A DNA stretch of 64,000 nt from Pogonophryne albipinna. Its lineage: Eukaryota; Chordata; Actinopteri; Perciformes; Artedidraconidae. The notes under the pieces were generated by a model. The model searched no databases. It saw only the letters and a list, made by a program, of their open reading frames with translations, and was not told where the DNA came from. The translations under genes and the position numbers were made by a program. Every line of letters starts with the position of its first letter. Positions within the stretch are counted from its first letter, which is position 1. Location of the stretch: the NCBI GenBank assembly GCA_028583405.1, contig JAPTMU010000088.1, forward strand, positions 401,001 to 465,000, in the 5' to 3' direction. Shown here one piece after another: positions 1 through 13,160 of the stretch.

Positions 1-78
1 CCATCGCTCACTTTTAGTTTCCCCGAACAACTCCTCAGAGGTGGGATGTAGTGGAGTACAAATACTTCGTTACTGTAC

Positions 79-470
79 TTAAAGGTGGGGTAGGTACGTT
101 TGAGAAACCGGCTCGAGATACACTTTTTGTTATATTCCATGGAATGCTCTTAACATCCCGATAGCAATTAATATCTGAATGCTTTGACAAAAAATCCATA
201 CAAAAAATTCATCTGTGGAAGCCGTAGAAAGCACGACCAATCATCTGAGCCGGCCCGGCTAAAGTAACTGGATGGCCTACCTGCCTGTCAGCCTTCCATC
301 TGTGCACAAACTTATCTCGTGCCCTCATTGGTCATGTGCGCGTTCGTGTGTGTTGGAGGAGGGACTCTGTAAGGAAGTCTGAAGGAAGAGGCAGATTTTC
401 TCCGGTTGTGTATTTTCAAATTCTAGCGCACTCGAGCTGGTTTCTCTAAAATTACCGACCCCACCTTTAA
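79..470 (+). mobile_element. AGGTGGGG-family MITE copy 1, inserted in the hAT element with TTAA duplication
   Basis: Bounded by TTAA at 79-82 and 467-470 with inverted ends AGGTGGGGTAGGT and its complement. Removing the insert and one TTAA restores the uninterrupted sequence seen in the related hAT copies (tactgtacttaagt). This is direct evidence for TTAA target duplication, the hallmark of piggyBac-type transposition. The internal sequence is noncoding. Confidence 0.88.
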
Positions 471-526
471 GTACATTTTTCTGGTATCAGTACTTTACTC
501 CACTACTTATTTTTCTGACTACTTTT

Positions 527-1432
527 TACTTTTACTTCTTACATGTTGAACACAAATACCTGTACTTCCTACTTCTTACATGTTGAACACAAATACCTGT
601 ACTTCCTACTTCTTACATGTTGAACACAAATACCTGTACTTTCTACTTCTTACATGTTGAACCCAAATACCTGTACTTTCTACTTCTTACATGTTGAACA
701 CTAATACCTGTACTTTCTACTTCTTACATGTTGAACCCAAATACCTGAACTTTCTACTTCTTACATGTTGAACACAAATACCTGTACTTTCTACTTCTTA
801 CATGTTGAACCCACATACCTGTACTTTCTACTTCTTACATGTTGAACACAAATACCTGTACTTTCTACTTCTTACATGTTGAACACAAATACCTGTACTT
901 TCTACTTCTTACATGTTGAACCCAAATACCTGTACTTTCTACTTCTTACATGTTGAACACAAATACCTGTACTTTCTACTTCTTACATGTTGAACACAAA
1001 TACCTGTACTTTCTACTTCTCACATGTTGAACACAAATACCTGTACTTTCTACTTCTCACATGTTGAACACAAATACCTGTACTTTCTACTTCTTACATG
1101 TTGAACACAAATACCTGTACTTTCTACTTCTTACATGTTGAACACAAATACCTGTACTTTCTACTTCTTACATGTTGAACACAAATACCTGTACTTTCTA
1201 CTTCTCACATGTTGAACACAAATACCTGTACTTTCTACTTCTCACATGTTGAACACAAATACCTGTACTTTCTACTTCTTACATGTTGAACACAAATACC
1301 TGTACTTTCTACTTCTCACATGTTGAACACAAATACCTGTACTTTCTACTTCTTACATGTTGAACTCAAATACCTGTACTTTCTACTTCTTACATGTTGA
1401 ACTCAAATACCTGTACTTTCTACTTCTCTCAT
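527..1432 (+). repeat. 37-bp minisatellite, about 24 copies (hAT copy 1)
   Basis: The unit is tacttcttacatgttgaa followed by cacaaatacctgtactttc, 37 bp. Variants are mainly point changes: cacaaat/cccaaat/ctcaaat and ttacatg/tcacatg. It is the same unit as in the arrays at 43678 (reverse strand) and 58727. Confidence 0.95.
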
Positions 1433-1845
1433 TTTCCAAACAGCTGGTTCCTTTAGTCTGAATGTGTGTTTGGTGGCGTGATCATTATTCTTTAGAGTCA
1501 TTGCGTGCCTATTGATTTGAACACGATCCGTGTATCCATCATTTCCTGGTCTTCTCTAAAGAAGAGGGACCAATGGAAACGTTGTCATGTTGCCGTTGTT
1601 CAGCATGGAAACATTCATTAGCTAACAATGACATTATTGTTCTATTAATATAAAGGGAGGTCAGGTACTCTTTAAAACAGCTGCTAGTTATGGGTACTTT
1701 TTACTTAAGCACACTTTGAAGCCCTCTTTACTTTTACTTGAGTAAAGAAGTTTAGTCAGTACTTCTACTTTCACCAGAGTATTTTTAAACACGAGTATCT
1801 GTACTTCTACTTGAGTAAAGGATGTGTTTACTTTTGCCATCTCTC

Positions 1846-4392
1846 CACCCGGACACCTCGGTGGACCTTCGGAGAGCTCGATGTTGGAGAGCGAGGCGAT
1901 TGGAAGTGACAACAGGTCCCCGACAGCCTCGCTGCCCACCTCTGGGTGTCGTGGCATTGTGTGTTTTCACCCTCTGGGCCCGAAGTTATCTGGTGTGGAG
2001 GAAGGAGAGGGGGGGGGGGGGGGATAGCTAGTGTTTACAGACTCAAACACCTTGGCCCAGAGAGTCTGACGCCTATCATGTTTCACTGCCTTAAAGCTTC
2101 ACTGGGCAACCATTCAAAGTGGAATAACACCCCTCTGCTGAAGTGAGGGAGAACTCAAACTTGTCTTCTATTCTAAGAGAGAGAGACTGTGGATAAAACA
2201 TTTTATTATCTGACTTTGAATTGATCGCTTAAACTGAGTTCCATCAAATTGATTTTGTGTCTCGTTTGCCTGCTAACTATCACTGACTTGTAAACACCAG
2301 GGAAACATGTCTAATGATGTGCTCGAATGTAAAAGCTCATGTGTTTAGAAGCAAGATAAGTAGTCACAAACTTTACTGCTTGTACGGCTGCAGCTTTTAG
2401 AGTAGCTTGTTTCAACTTTTGCTATTACCAATTTCATGTTCCACAATCAATGGTTTTCTTTGGGTTAGAGTGCCTTTACTCAGGGACCATTTTATAATCA
2501 GTACTGAGCATTTTCAAAGCCCCGTTGAAGGCATGTTTGCTCTGGTTATTTCCCTGTGCAAAGATTTTACAGAACATACCATCCTTTTATAACACCATAA
2601 CACAGCAAACTGCCCTATTTTGGCCCCAAATATGAAGCTTGTTTTTAGATTATTATATTTGAGTTAAACCTACAGTACAAGCTCATGCTTACATACAAGC
2701 AAGCACAAGTAGTCCATACTGTTGCATGTGCACTCGGCCATTGTTGCTTTGGTTCTTGTGTGTCTGACAATTTAACATTAATGCAATTCAGCAGATATTT
2801 CAGCAGAAAACGTCAATTCTCAACGGCCACCAAATCAAACAGACACTCGGCTCATTGCAATCCTTCAAACTAAAGATTGGCAGGAAAAGGTGCACAAAAG
2901 GTCTGCTTAGTCCTACATCCAGTGCTGCATCACCTTATCATGCAGTAAGGAGTGCATCCCAGTCCTTTTATGCGTTGAAGCGCCTGCAGCAGTGTGTCGC
3001 ATTACTGTACCATTATTCACGGCGCCTCAGACGTAAGTGTCCCGGTGAACAATGAACACGTCCATGTTGGTGCCAAAAGCAGAGCCTCCAAACTACACAT
3101 CCAATTTTATCTTTAGCAGCCTTCCCCACGGCTGCTCTCTGTACGTGTGAGAGGGAGAAAAGGAGATGTGAACATGACTTTGATAGAGGTCTGGGCACAC
3201 AGAATGTTCTATTTCGGCACCCTACGTCTGAATTCCTAAACAAATCCAGCTTGTTGTGTGGGGAAACTGTTTGGCGAGTTCTCCACGAAACACAGACCTC
3301 AAACTGTCCTGGCAGCGGCTGGATGATGGGAGATGTTTCCGGGATGTTCTTTCAGCTCACTGCCTTCATGTTTTGTGCTTTGGAAAGGAGTTAGCACGCT
3401 CGCTGTTATTGTCACTGTCACTGTTAATACCCACATGCTCCATGCACACATAAGACAGGGCTGCCTTAATGTGGCGTTGGATTCATCTGGAAAATGTGTC
3501 CTAAACTTGGAACAACTTGTTAGCTATCAACATGCAGTCGAGCATTTTGCGTGTAAATGTGTGTGTGCTTGTGTTTTATGCAGGACCCAAAATGAACACC
3601 CTTAAGGTCAGAACTTTAAAACAACTATTGACATGTTATTAAGCATTCTGCAAGTTAATGTGTGTTATTCAGAGCTGGCTTTCCAGATTGTCCCTTTAAA
3701 TAAATATTCTATATCTTATCAAAATGCTAATACATTTGTTCATTTACTTAAATCCACCTACACTATTGGTCTTTCATTAATTGCATGCCGACTTTATTCT
3801 AGGGAACGTTTTATCATGAATACACGGCCATGTTCATTAAATACAGGTTTGAGTGTGAAAAGAAAGTCATTAGATGGAGTGTTGACTTACAGTACGTGCA
3901 GTTTAATTGGTGCAGCAGGGCCATTTGACATTTTACAGCAGATATATTTACATTTGGAGAGTGTAAATATCATCCAGTGGTGAGTTTGAGTTTTATGGAT
4001 TCAAAGCCACAAGCAGAGAGCTCATAAACAAACACAGTGGTTGGATAAAATGTCCAGGAGGCTCAAATATCTGGACTTTTTTTTCTTTATAATTTCTAAT
4101 CTATAGTCAGAGCACATTCAGGAAGTGAATTCTAAACCAAAAGAATCCTAGAGGCAGAAAAACTAAGTTGCATTTGCTGTATTCGAAGCAAAGTGGGTGT
4201 AATTGTAAGTGACCCTGATGATGGGAGCGATCGCTGGTCATTAAACCGTAAAATACCAGGCAGAGCGGAGATGATAAATCTTAGAGGAGGAACGAGGAAG
4301 AATCAGCCGGGACTTTAACGGCTGTGAGGGGCCTCGTCTGATTCTAAATGTTATGTCGCCAAACGATGAGCAGGAACACGTGCAAATACACA
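1846..4392. other. Unassigned intronic sequence
   Basis: Mostly A+T-rich single-copy-looking DNA. A G homopolymer lies near 2009-2023. No exon in a supportable frame, no RNA gene and no clear transposon end was recognised; short open frames here lack codon bias or known motifs. Confidence 0.5.
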
Positions 4393-5605
4393 TTTGAAGT
4401 GGCCCTATTATGCTCTTTGGGTTGTAGTGTGTTCTATAGATTTGTGTGCATTTAAATGGCTCTATTGGATTCCTTTGTTCACTTCCCTAACATAGTTAGA
4501 TATCTCTAAGCGGTTGACCAATCACAATAGAACTGGCCAGCTAACCAATCAGAGCAGATTGACCTCTGGTTTCAGACAGAGGGTGAAAAGAGGTGCTGCA
4601 GCAGAAAAATAAAGAGCTTTTTGAACATTAAAGCATGGAGACATGTAGAGACACTACATACTAATATACACCTGAACATCAGCAGGAGAGGACTCTTTAA
4701 AGTAGAGACACTACATACTGATATACACCTGAACATCAGCAGGAGAGGACTCTTTAAAGTAGAGACACTACATACTGAAATACACCTGAACATCAGCAGG
4801 AGAGGACTCTTTAAAGTAGAGACACTACATACTGATATACACCTGAACATCAGCAGGAGAGGACTCTTTAAAGTAGAGACACTACATACTGATATATACC
4901 TGAACATCAGCAGGAGAGGACTCTTTAAAGTAGAGACACTCCATACTGATATACACCTGAACATCAGCAGGAGAGGACTTTTTAAAGTAGAGACACTACA
5001 TACTGATATACACCTGAACATCAGCAGGAGAGTACTCTTTAAAGTAGAGACACTACACACTGATATACACCTGAACATCAGCAGGAGAGGACTCTTTAAA
5101 GTAGAGACACTACATATTGATATACACCTGAACATCAGCAGGAGAGGACTCTTTAAAGTAGAGACACTACATACTGATATACACCTGAACATCAGCAGGA
5201 GAGGACTCTTTAAAGTAGAGACACTACATACTGATATACACCTGAACATCAGCAGGAGAGGACTCTTTAAAGTAGAGACACTACATACTGATATACACCT
5301 GAACATCAGCAGGAGAGGACTCTTTAAAGTAGAGACACTACATACTGAAATACACCTGAACATCAGCAGGAGAGGACTCTTTAAAGTAGAGACACTACAT
5401 ACTGATATACACCTGAACATCAGCAGGAGAGGACTCTTTAAAGTAGAGACACTACATACTGATATACACCTGAACATCAGCAGGAGAGGACTCTTTAAAG
5501 TAGAGACACTACATACTGATATACACCTGGACATCAGCAGGAGAGGACTCTTTAAAGTAGAGACACTACATACACATACAAATCAACATAATATGTCCTC
5601 TTCAA
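4393..5605 (-). mobile_element. TTAA-type MITE carrying the 57-bp minisatellite (expanded copy A)
   Basis: The left end reads ttgaagtggccctattatgc and the right end acataatatgtcctcttcaa, imperfect inverted repeats related to the TTAAAGAGGC... and ...GGGCCTCTTTAA ends of the copy at 38510-41723. Between them are an internal region shared with 30750-30910, 31620-31740 and 41490-41660 (gctctgattggttagctggc in opposite orientation), then the tandem array. No transposase is present. Confidence 0.75.
4640..5572. repeat. 57-bp minisatellite, about 16 copies
   Basis: The unit starts acactacatactgatataca, continues cctgaacatcagcaggagag and ends gactctttaaagtagag (57 bp). Since 57 is divisible by three and the unit has no stop in one frame of either strand, both strands stay open across the array (329 codons on +, 320 on -). 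Copies differ by only a few scattered substitutions, which suggests recent expansion or homogenisation. The translations are simple 19-residue repeats with no known domain. Confidence 0.95.
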
Positions 5606-5639
5606 GTTAGTTGCTAAAATACTTTGTTAAAACTAAAAG

Positions 5640-5750
5640 CTTTCCATTGAAAAAATAAAAGTGTAATGTTTGCTTCCAAAATGTAATGGAGTATGAAAAC
5701 ACTCAAAAGTATTACTTGAGTACATGTACTTTGATTCATTCCACCGTTAC
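5640..5750. mobile_element. Remnant of a hAT-like element end
   Basis: The stretch cactcaaaagtattacttga followed by gtacatgtactttgattcattccaccg resembles, on the reverse strand, the CAGTGGTGGAATG...ACTCAAGTA ends of fish hAT elements. The other end was not found. Confidence 0.4.
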
Positions 5751-5886
5751 ACATTGATCAGCTTATATTGATTACTCTCCAGCCCAAAGACTGTCTAAAA
5801 CTTAAGGGTTTTCTGATTTACAGTATCACCATGCTGTCTCTCTCTGTTTTCCTCTCCATCATCCCCTCTCCTCTCCTGTAATATAT

Positions 5887-6008
<122 letters not shown>

Positions 6009-6014
6009 ACACAG

Positions 6015-6719
6015 CGTGAGGATTCACTCTACCCAGAGTGACTTTTGTAACACTGTGGTTCCCAAGCTCTTTCCTTAAGAGACTTCTTACTCTTAAGAGA
6101 CTTCTTACTAACGCTAAGTGACATATTTAATGGATATTTCACATTATATATAATTCATAACAGTAACAGTGAATAATAACAGATAAACTGCACAATTAAC
6201 AAACATACTGAATGCAATAACTTAAGGAAGTTTGTGTAAATTGACCAATTTGGATACATTTTTAAGATGTTTTTTTTATAAATACGGCATCAGAGATTAG
6301 GTTTTCCATTATTTAATGATTTAAATACAATTAGCTGTCTCTATTATGTATTTATATTTCATTTAAACAATCATACATGCTAAATAGGCTTTTCTTTTGA
6401 TAAACGCAGTGGTTACTTATCCCTGAAGCTGTTTTAATAACTCTCTAATTGTTGTTTTTTGTCATTTATATCTTGGTTTTATTTAGAAAAATTCATTAAA
6501 TCCTGAGTCTCAATGCTTACATTTGTTTTTGTCTTCACCCTTTAAAATCCTGAATTATCGGCCAACTGTATATCATTCTTTAAAGTTGTGCAGTCCTAAC
6601 TTCAGCTTTAATTGCCCCACTGTTATGATTAGTGAAACTAGTATCAACATATTTCTCCTCACATACTGTAGCATACATTACATTTATGGCACATATTACC
6701 AATTGAACTATAGTTTCTG
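6015..6719. other. Unassigned A+T-rich intron
   Basis: No coding, RNA or transposon signal recognised. It ends where a piggyBac-like MITE begins. Confidence 0.5.
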
Positions 6720-7476
<757 letters not shown>

Positions 7477-8984
7477 TGTGTTAGTTAGCTTAGAAAATCA
7501 GCTAGTTATAAAGGGACAGTGCAACATTTCTCATGTCGCGCACCTCTCTGGAGTTTCACCCAGAGTCAGATGGAAATATCGATTTCAATTTCATCTCTGA
7601 GTGTCGGACGTGTGAGATATGGGATAGCCACTCATCTTTTAAACCGCCAAGGAGTAAGACCGTACGTCTAATAGGTTTCCTCTTTTCAAAAGCTTCCTGT
7701 TGTTCTCGCCTCGCTCAGGTGGTTTCTCTGCTCAGCAAGTTGTGCGGCTACTGGAACAAGCTTCTCTCATGCTGTTATCGCTCGAGATGTTTTTCCTACA
7801 TTAGATAGACCACGGGGGGGGGTTTGTACTCCATGTAGACTGCAGGAGATCCTGTCATTTGTCTTTATATTTACACCTGTGGGAGCGTTTTCTCAGCATT
7901 ACGTTAAGCCTTTGGGTTACACAAGGAACTCCACAGAACATCTCTTATGCTTGTGCAATATTAAAGGATCGACAAAGGGAGATCTATAAACCTTCACCTG
8001 AGACTCAGATCCATATCAACCATAAGCCAGGTGTTTGTATATGACGACGGAAATACTTCAGGAGGCTTTCCCTCTGTGTAAATCGGTCAAAAGGACTCCT
8101 GTTCCTATTCTTTTTAATAGTCTCATTTTATAAAAGTCCCTGTTTCCCTGCAGCTTTAGGGTTTCCACCAGCAGGACTCCATAAAGCAGATCACCTCTGC
8201 AGGGCACGGAGGGTTAATTACACAGACACTCCTGGAGCTTGTGTGGGAATAAAGTAGACCATAAAAATATATATATACCATCTCAGTACTGCAGGATCAT
8301 ACTCAGCAAGCCTGGAACAGACACAGAGTAACGTTTCAAGGATATATAAGAACATATTTTCATACATTTCAAGCTACAATGATTACTTAACAACTAATAG
8401 ATAAACACAATTAGTAGTATTGTTAGTTTTCAAGTCAAACAATACAAATTTTTTCGCTACTGTCTGAGGTGTCCCGTGTTAAATGACAGTGAGTAGTCAG
8501 GAAATGCCTTTTGTGACTTATTAAAGGAATGACTTCCTAAAAGGTGATTGTAGGTCATTTAATTAGCATTGACTGGAAATCAAACTAAAGCAACATTGTG
8601 CTGGCTGATTAAAGTAGTTCATTCTCATTTCTGCAATAATAGAAAGCATTTCAAATCAGGTTAATTGGGACCTCTGGCAAAATATTTCAATTCATATGAG
8701 CTATTTAGTGTTGCAACTTCCTCTATTCAAATGATAGTGACAAAGGGGTGAAAGCCGAGGCCTATTGAGGCAACATGTGGTGCTAAAAGTCAGGAGGACT
8801 CTCCGTCAGGAAATGAACTACAAGCCTGATGCTCATGGCAACCTTTTGGATTCTGCTGCAGCTCGAAGACGCTAAAACTGCCTAGAACTAAACTGTTTAT
8901 CACTTCCTGCCAGAGAAAACTGAATGTGGGAAATGTCATCTGTATAACTTTAAAAGTTAGGCAGCGTTTGACCCTGAAAAGGAA
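7477..8984. other. Unassigned intronic sequence
   Basis: No supportable gene or repeat. A short G run occurs at 7815-7822. Confidence 0.5.
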
Positions 8985-9500
8985 AATGATAATCCAATCC
9001 AACTTTATTTATAGAGCACATTTAAAAACAACAGAGTTGACCAAAGTGCTGTACGTCAATATATATATTTAATAGTGTGTGGCGCAGTGGGTTGTGTGTT
9101 GGTGTTCGGATCAGGAGAGCACAGGTTCAAACCCCACTGCAGTCAGCATGTCGTTGTGTCCCTGAGACACTTCACCCCAAATTGCTCCTGTGTGGATTGT
9201 CCACAGTATTGTAAGTCGCTTTGAATAAAAGCGTCTAACAAGTGACATGTAATGTAATAGCAGCATAAATACATTTAAAAAAAACAAATGCTCGAGGCAG
9301 TAAACTTGTAGCCACAGACTAAAAAACCCTCATACACGGTGTAAAAACATTTTAAAACACAACAAAATAGAAAACCACAATTTAGAAAACACAGACTGAT
9401 ACGTCTTATACGTGGTCTGCAAAGGCACGGGAGAGCAAGTAGGTCTTTAAACGAGATTTAAAAAGGGTAGGGTTGTTCATAACATCTTGAGTTAGGCACT
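8985..9500. mobile_element. LINE-type 3' fragment interrupted by a SINE
   Basis: The stretch aactttatttatagagcaca followed by tttaaaaacaacagagttgaccaaagtgctgtac resembles the common fish LINE 3' region in antisense. The continuation after the SINE (9270-9490, with a gtctttaaacgagatttaaa stretch) fits the same element. Family placement is from memory and uncertain. Confidence 0.5.
9073..9259 (+). mobile_element. tRNA-derived SINE, copy 1
   Basis: A-box-like tggcgcagtgg and B-box-like ggttcaaacccc lie about 40 bp apart, as in RNA polymerase III promoters of tRNA-derived SINEs. The body ends with gtaagtcgctttgaataaaa and an acatgtaatgtaa tail. A similar copy lies at 11181 and partial copies at 18493 and 54065. 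Confidence 0.78.
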
Positions 9501-11180
9501 TCTGACATTCGTCAAACTGTGTTTTTTACTTTTCTGTTCCTCCTTAACTCTTTACCCTTAAGCAAAGTTTCCAAAACTTGCTGAAATACTCAAATGTATT
9601 GTAGAAATCATTGACTTGTGTGAAAGCCACAAAGGGATCCTGTTCCCCTAGGTATCCGTTACCCAGCATGCTCATCAGCTGATCTTTGAAAGCAACACTG
9701 ACATGAGATTCAAAACTGCACAGGTGCCAGAAACCTGACTCTCGTGGGACGTTGGAGTATTATTGCATGCCGCCTGTCGCAGGCGATGGAAGTCAGTGAC
9801 GAAGAGATGGCATCTGCATTCAGGATGGAGCTCCATTCATCTCTCCTCTCTTTATGTAGTCTCCCTAGCCCAGCGAGTTGAAAGGGCTGGATAGGACTCA
9901 GACTCTTCAGCTTTTAACTGGAGGCGCAATTGGTTGGCTCATTTAGCAAAGCAAGGCAATTATAGTGGCCGGGTGAGGAGACAGAAGAGAGACGAGCGAG
10001 CGAACAAGAAGAAGAGTCTGGAGGATGGACGGAACTGGAGCGCGGTGATTTAAATGGAGCCTGGGGGCGTACATTAAGGCGGGGTTGACATGAGGACAGG
10101 TCTGGGGGTATTAGTGTGAAGAGGTAAAGTAGTAAGGCTTTAACGATTACATGCTCAGTGTGACGTGAGATGATTAACTTCTCTCCTGGCCTTTTGTGTT
10201 GGGTTCACTTTAGTGGGTTTTTAAAAGGGAGCCGTTTGACGTTTTGCTAGAAAAAAGAAATCCGTCTTTTAAAACCACAGTCTTTTTATTTCCTTTTTAT
10301 TGGACAGTCTGCTACAAAGTACTTCACCAATCATGCCTCCAATGTTCTATTGCTTTTTTTAAATGCCCGCCCACTAGGTCATTTAAAGTCTTTCTTTAGA
10401 CTTATTTTGTTGTCTTGAAATTGTTCTTGTTGTGTTTTCGAGTTATCGAAAGTGGACTATTTGCTGTCTCATATCGCACTCTTCTGTACTTACATGTGTT
10501 GTTTTGAGTGCATAGGCTCATCCTTAATGCATCACTACGGAAATATGAAATATGAGTGCACTAATGTAGTCTAAAAAGGCTTGACACGTCTCAAACTCAA
10601 CAACATCTTGGCTAAGCAACAGAAGCAAATCTGTTTGCAGTTGCTTCAGTACAGAAAGCACGAAACAACTAAAGTTATACATGTACGTTATATCACTTTT
10701 TAAGTAATGTACCACTATACTAGCAGTGAAAATAACACACATTTTATTTTAGAAGGGTTAATTGAGCAGTTTGTAATGTTATATACTGAAAAGGATTGTT
10801 GCTAGCTAGCTAGTTAGCTAATAGCAATGATGGTCACTTCTGGAGAAGGCACAGCTGCTGTGTGGGATTTCATACAACGCTACACGGTTGAAAGTGTTCA
10901 CAGTTTACAACATTGCAATGTAGTTAATGATCCGAATAGAGAAACAGCAGTTGTGTGTATGCATGTGTTTGGTATACAGGTGGTTTATAATGGTATAAAG
11001 TTAGGTTTAGTTATGTTGGTGTGGCTTAAGAGTTTGGTTTTGGGTCATAAAAGCTACTGTATTTTCACCGTTTACTGTATTTCAGAACTTAGACAGAAGT
11101 GACTTTGGTATCTATTTGGACCTTGCCTTGCTCCATGCCCTTTCCTGCGTTTTTAAAAAGCCTCCAAGTGATTTGATCTG
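9500..11180. other. Unassigned intronic sequence
   Basis: Single-copy-looking DNA. A gctagctagctagttagcta run occurs near 10802. No supportable exon; the short frames at 10524-10742 and 10827-11102 lack family motifs. Confidence 0.45.
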
Positions 11181-11374
11181 GAGGTGTGTGGCGCAGTGCA
11201 TTGGTGTTCCAATCAGGGGGTCACAGGTTCAAACCCCACTGCAGTCAGCATGTCGTTGTGTCCCTGAGACTCTTCACCCCAAATTGCTCCTGTGGGGATT
11301 GTCCACAGTATTGAGTATGTAAGTCGCTTTGGATAAAAGCGACTAACAAGTGACATGTAATGTGATGTAATGTC
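11181..11374 (+). mobile_element. tRNA-derived SINE, copy 2
   Basis: Same family as 9073-9259: tggcgcagtgc, then ggttcaaaccccactgcagt, ccccaaattgctcctgtg, gtaagtcgctttggataaaa and an atgtaatgtgatgtaatg tail. The interval between A and B boxes is about 10 bp shorter than in copy 1. Confidence 0.8.
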
Positions 11375-11375
11375 A

Positions 11376-12279
11376 TTTGAAGGGCTGCATCTTACATGAT
11401 GTTCTGTAGCTTAACATAGCTTACATTTAAAAGACTGCAACGGGTATTCCATGTTCTGTGTTTTAGTAAAGATGGCCTTGCATCTCATGGAGTTTGCATG
11501 AAACATGAATGTTGTATGAGCCAGTACAGGGAACAAATAGCACTGCCATTTAGAGCGACATTTATTTCAAAGGCCATGTTCTTGCAGCAAAGTGATCTGT
11601 ACTGTTCCAGGCATGTTCTAATTACATGTGGAGCCTTGAGCTGTATCTGGTAAACGTTCAGTAAAACACTGTTGCATGTTGGAATTAAATACGTACTGAA
11701 GCGAGAAGATAAAGTGAATGGAAGAGAGTTTAAGGAATGGGTTAATACATAATAAACTCCAGTATTTCCTATTTATTGTGAATGTAAATACCATGAGGAA
11801 TGGGAGCAAGAATACATCAAGATATCTACAGGTGTGGTCAAAAACAGATGTCATTTTTCACCTAATTTGTATTCCTTATTCTTTGCTTATTCAGTATGCA
11901 GAGGAGAGAATCTGATATTTCATTGATTTTCACGACCGCACAGTCTGACATTAATAACTTCTGGAAATAAATCCGGCATCATTGTTTCTGCTATTTGGTA
12001 AAAGGGCAGAGAAACAGGAAAGAGTTCACACGAAGATGGATGGAGAAGTTATATACACTGCATGAAAATACAACCGTTTTTATCAGCATTTCCACAGAGA
12101 AGCAGCCCCCTCATCTGTCGACTGCAGCCACACAATTATTTCACTCAGTTAAGATAACTTTATGAGATACTGAGCTTGTACATCCAGATAGAAAAGAACA
12201 TCAACGAGTATGGAATGATTTATTTTAGAAGAAGTACTGTGTCATATATAGGACTTTAATATAAATCATATTGCATAAC
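11376..12279. other. Unassigned intronic sequence
   Basis: No supportable feature; A+T-rich, no known motif. Confidence 0.5.
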
Positions 12280-12587
12280 TTAAAGGTGGGGTAGGTAAGT
12301 TTGAGAAACCGGCTCGAGATACACTTTTTGTTATATTCCATGGAATGCTCTTAACATCCCGATAGCAATGAATATTTTAAGTGCTTTGACAAAAAATCCA
12401 TAAAAAAATGTCATCTGTGGAAGCCGTGGCGCTGTAAAAAGTACGACTTGCATTGCCGCCCTGTCTGTCAGCCTTCCATCTCGTGCACGCACAAATGTAT
12501 CTCGTGCCCTCATTGGGCGTGCCGTCATTGGGCGTGCATTGCAGCAGTACTTCAATGACTCGCCAGCAACAGGCGGCCACTTTCACC

Positions 12588-12743
12588 ATGGCAGAGTTAG
12601 GTTCAACATCGTCTACTGGTGGCAAAAGAAATAATGTAACGGAGCAAATTAGGAACAAAAACAAAGTGGAAACTAGGAGAATTCAAATCAGAGTCAATAT
12701 CGGAGTTGCTTTTCAACGATGGCGACTACTGATGGAACACACC
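12588..12743 (+). pseudogene. Exon-like open frame inside the long element, split by an insertion
   Basis: The ATG sits in caccatgg, a good vertebrate start context. The frame reads MAELGSTSSTGGKRNN..., contains RVNIGVAFQRWRLL, and runs to the nested element at 12744. Beyond it, from GAG at 13167, the same frame resumes with ELKSDTVVALFLLDRF, and ggacaggttttg there resembles a splice donor. I recall similar IG.AFQRWR...LKSDAEVALFLLD segments in uncharacterised fish proteins linked to zinc-finger or transposon-like genes, but cannot name the family. It is disrupted here and lacks any downstream coding region. Confidence 0.6.
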
Positions 12744-13160
12744 TATGGGGGTTATTCCCTATCTTTATTCAAGAGCGTGGTATTTAAATTTGAGAGCATA
12801 CTTTATGTATTTATTTCCCTCAAACCCTGTCCTCGCACTCAAATAGTGCCTGCTTGCACTTAGATTTGCTCTGCTTCTGCTCAAACTGTACGCTTGCACT
12901 CAGATATATTGCTGCTTACAGATTTATTCTGTGCGTGCTCGAAACTTTTCTGCAACAATCCTGTCAAAATCCCTCAACCAATAGGAGGCCAGGTGTACTT
13001 GTGGGTGCTTTCGCTTTACTTATTACAGCGTCCCATAAGGGCGGTTACTCTTTGGTTTGTCTTTGGTGCGATGACAGGGTTTGAGTGAAGGAAATCAATA
13101 AAGTATGCTCTCAAATTTAAATACCACGCTCTTGAATAAAGACAGGGAATAACCCCCATA
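12744..13160. mobile_element. Nested TIR element splitting the exon-like frame
   Basis: Long inverted repeats of about 75 bp: left tatgggggttattccc continuing through gcgtggtatttaaatttgag, right the near-exact complement ending aataacccccata. Flanking acacacc occurs on both sides (12737-12743 and 13160-13166, overlapping the last A), consistent with a 7-8 bp hAT-type target duplication. The interior has no transposase. Confidence 0.8.

Larger units (their letters stand above)
36..1845 (+). mobile_element. Tol2-like non-autonomous hAT element with 37-bp minisatellite, copy 1
   Basis: The left end is CAGAGGTGGGATGTAGTG followed by alternating gtac/acttaa-rich sequence like Tol2-group hAT ends; the right end is ...cttttgccatctctc. 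Inside are a 37-bp tandem array (527-1432), then about 400 bp of unique sequence shared with the copies at 43268 and 60578. No transposase frame is present. It is interrupted at 79-470 by an AGGTGGGG-family MITE. No convincing 8-bp target duplication remains. Confidence 0.8.

Noticed and set aside
4572..5610. Open frames of 320 and 329 codons over the first 57-bp array
   Set aside because: Same reason: low-complexity reading of a minisatellite on both strands.
9073..9145. Functional tRNA gene
   Set aside because: It has A- and B-box-like motifs but no credible cloverleaf or anticodon arm, and continues into a SINE body with a repeat tail seen in several copies.
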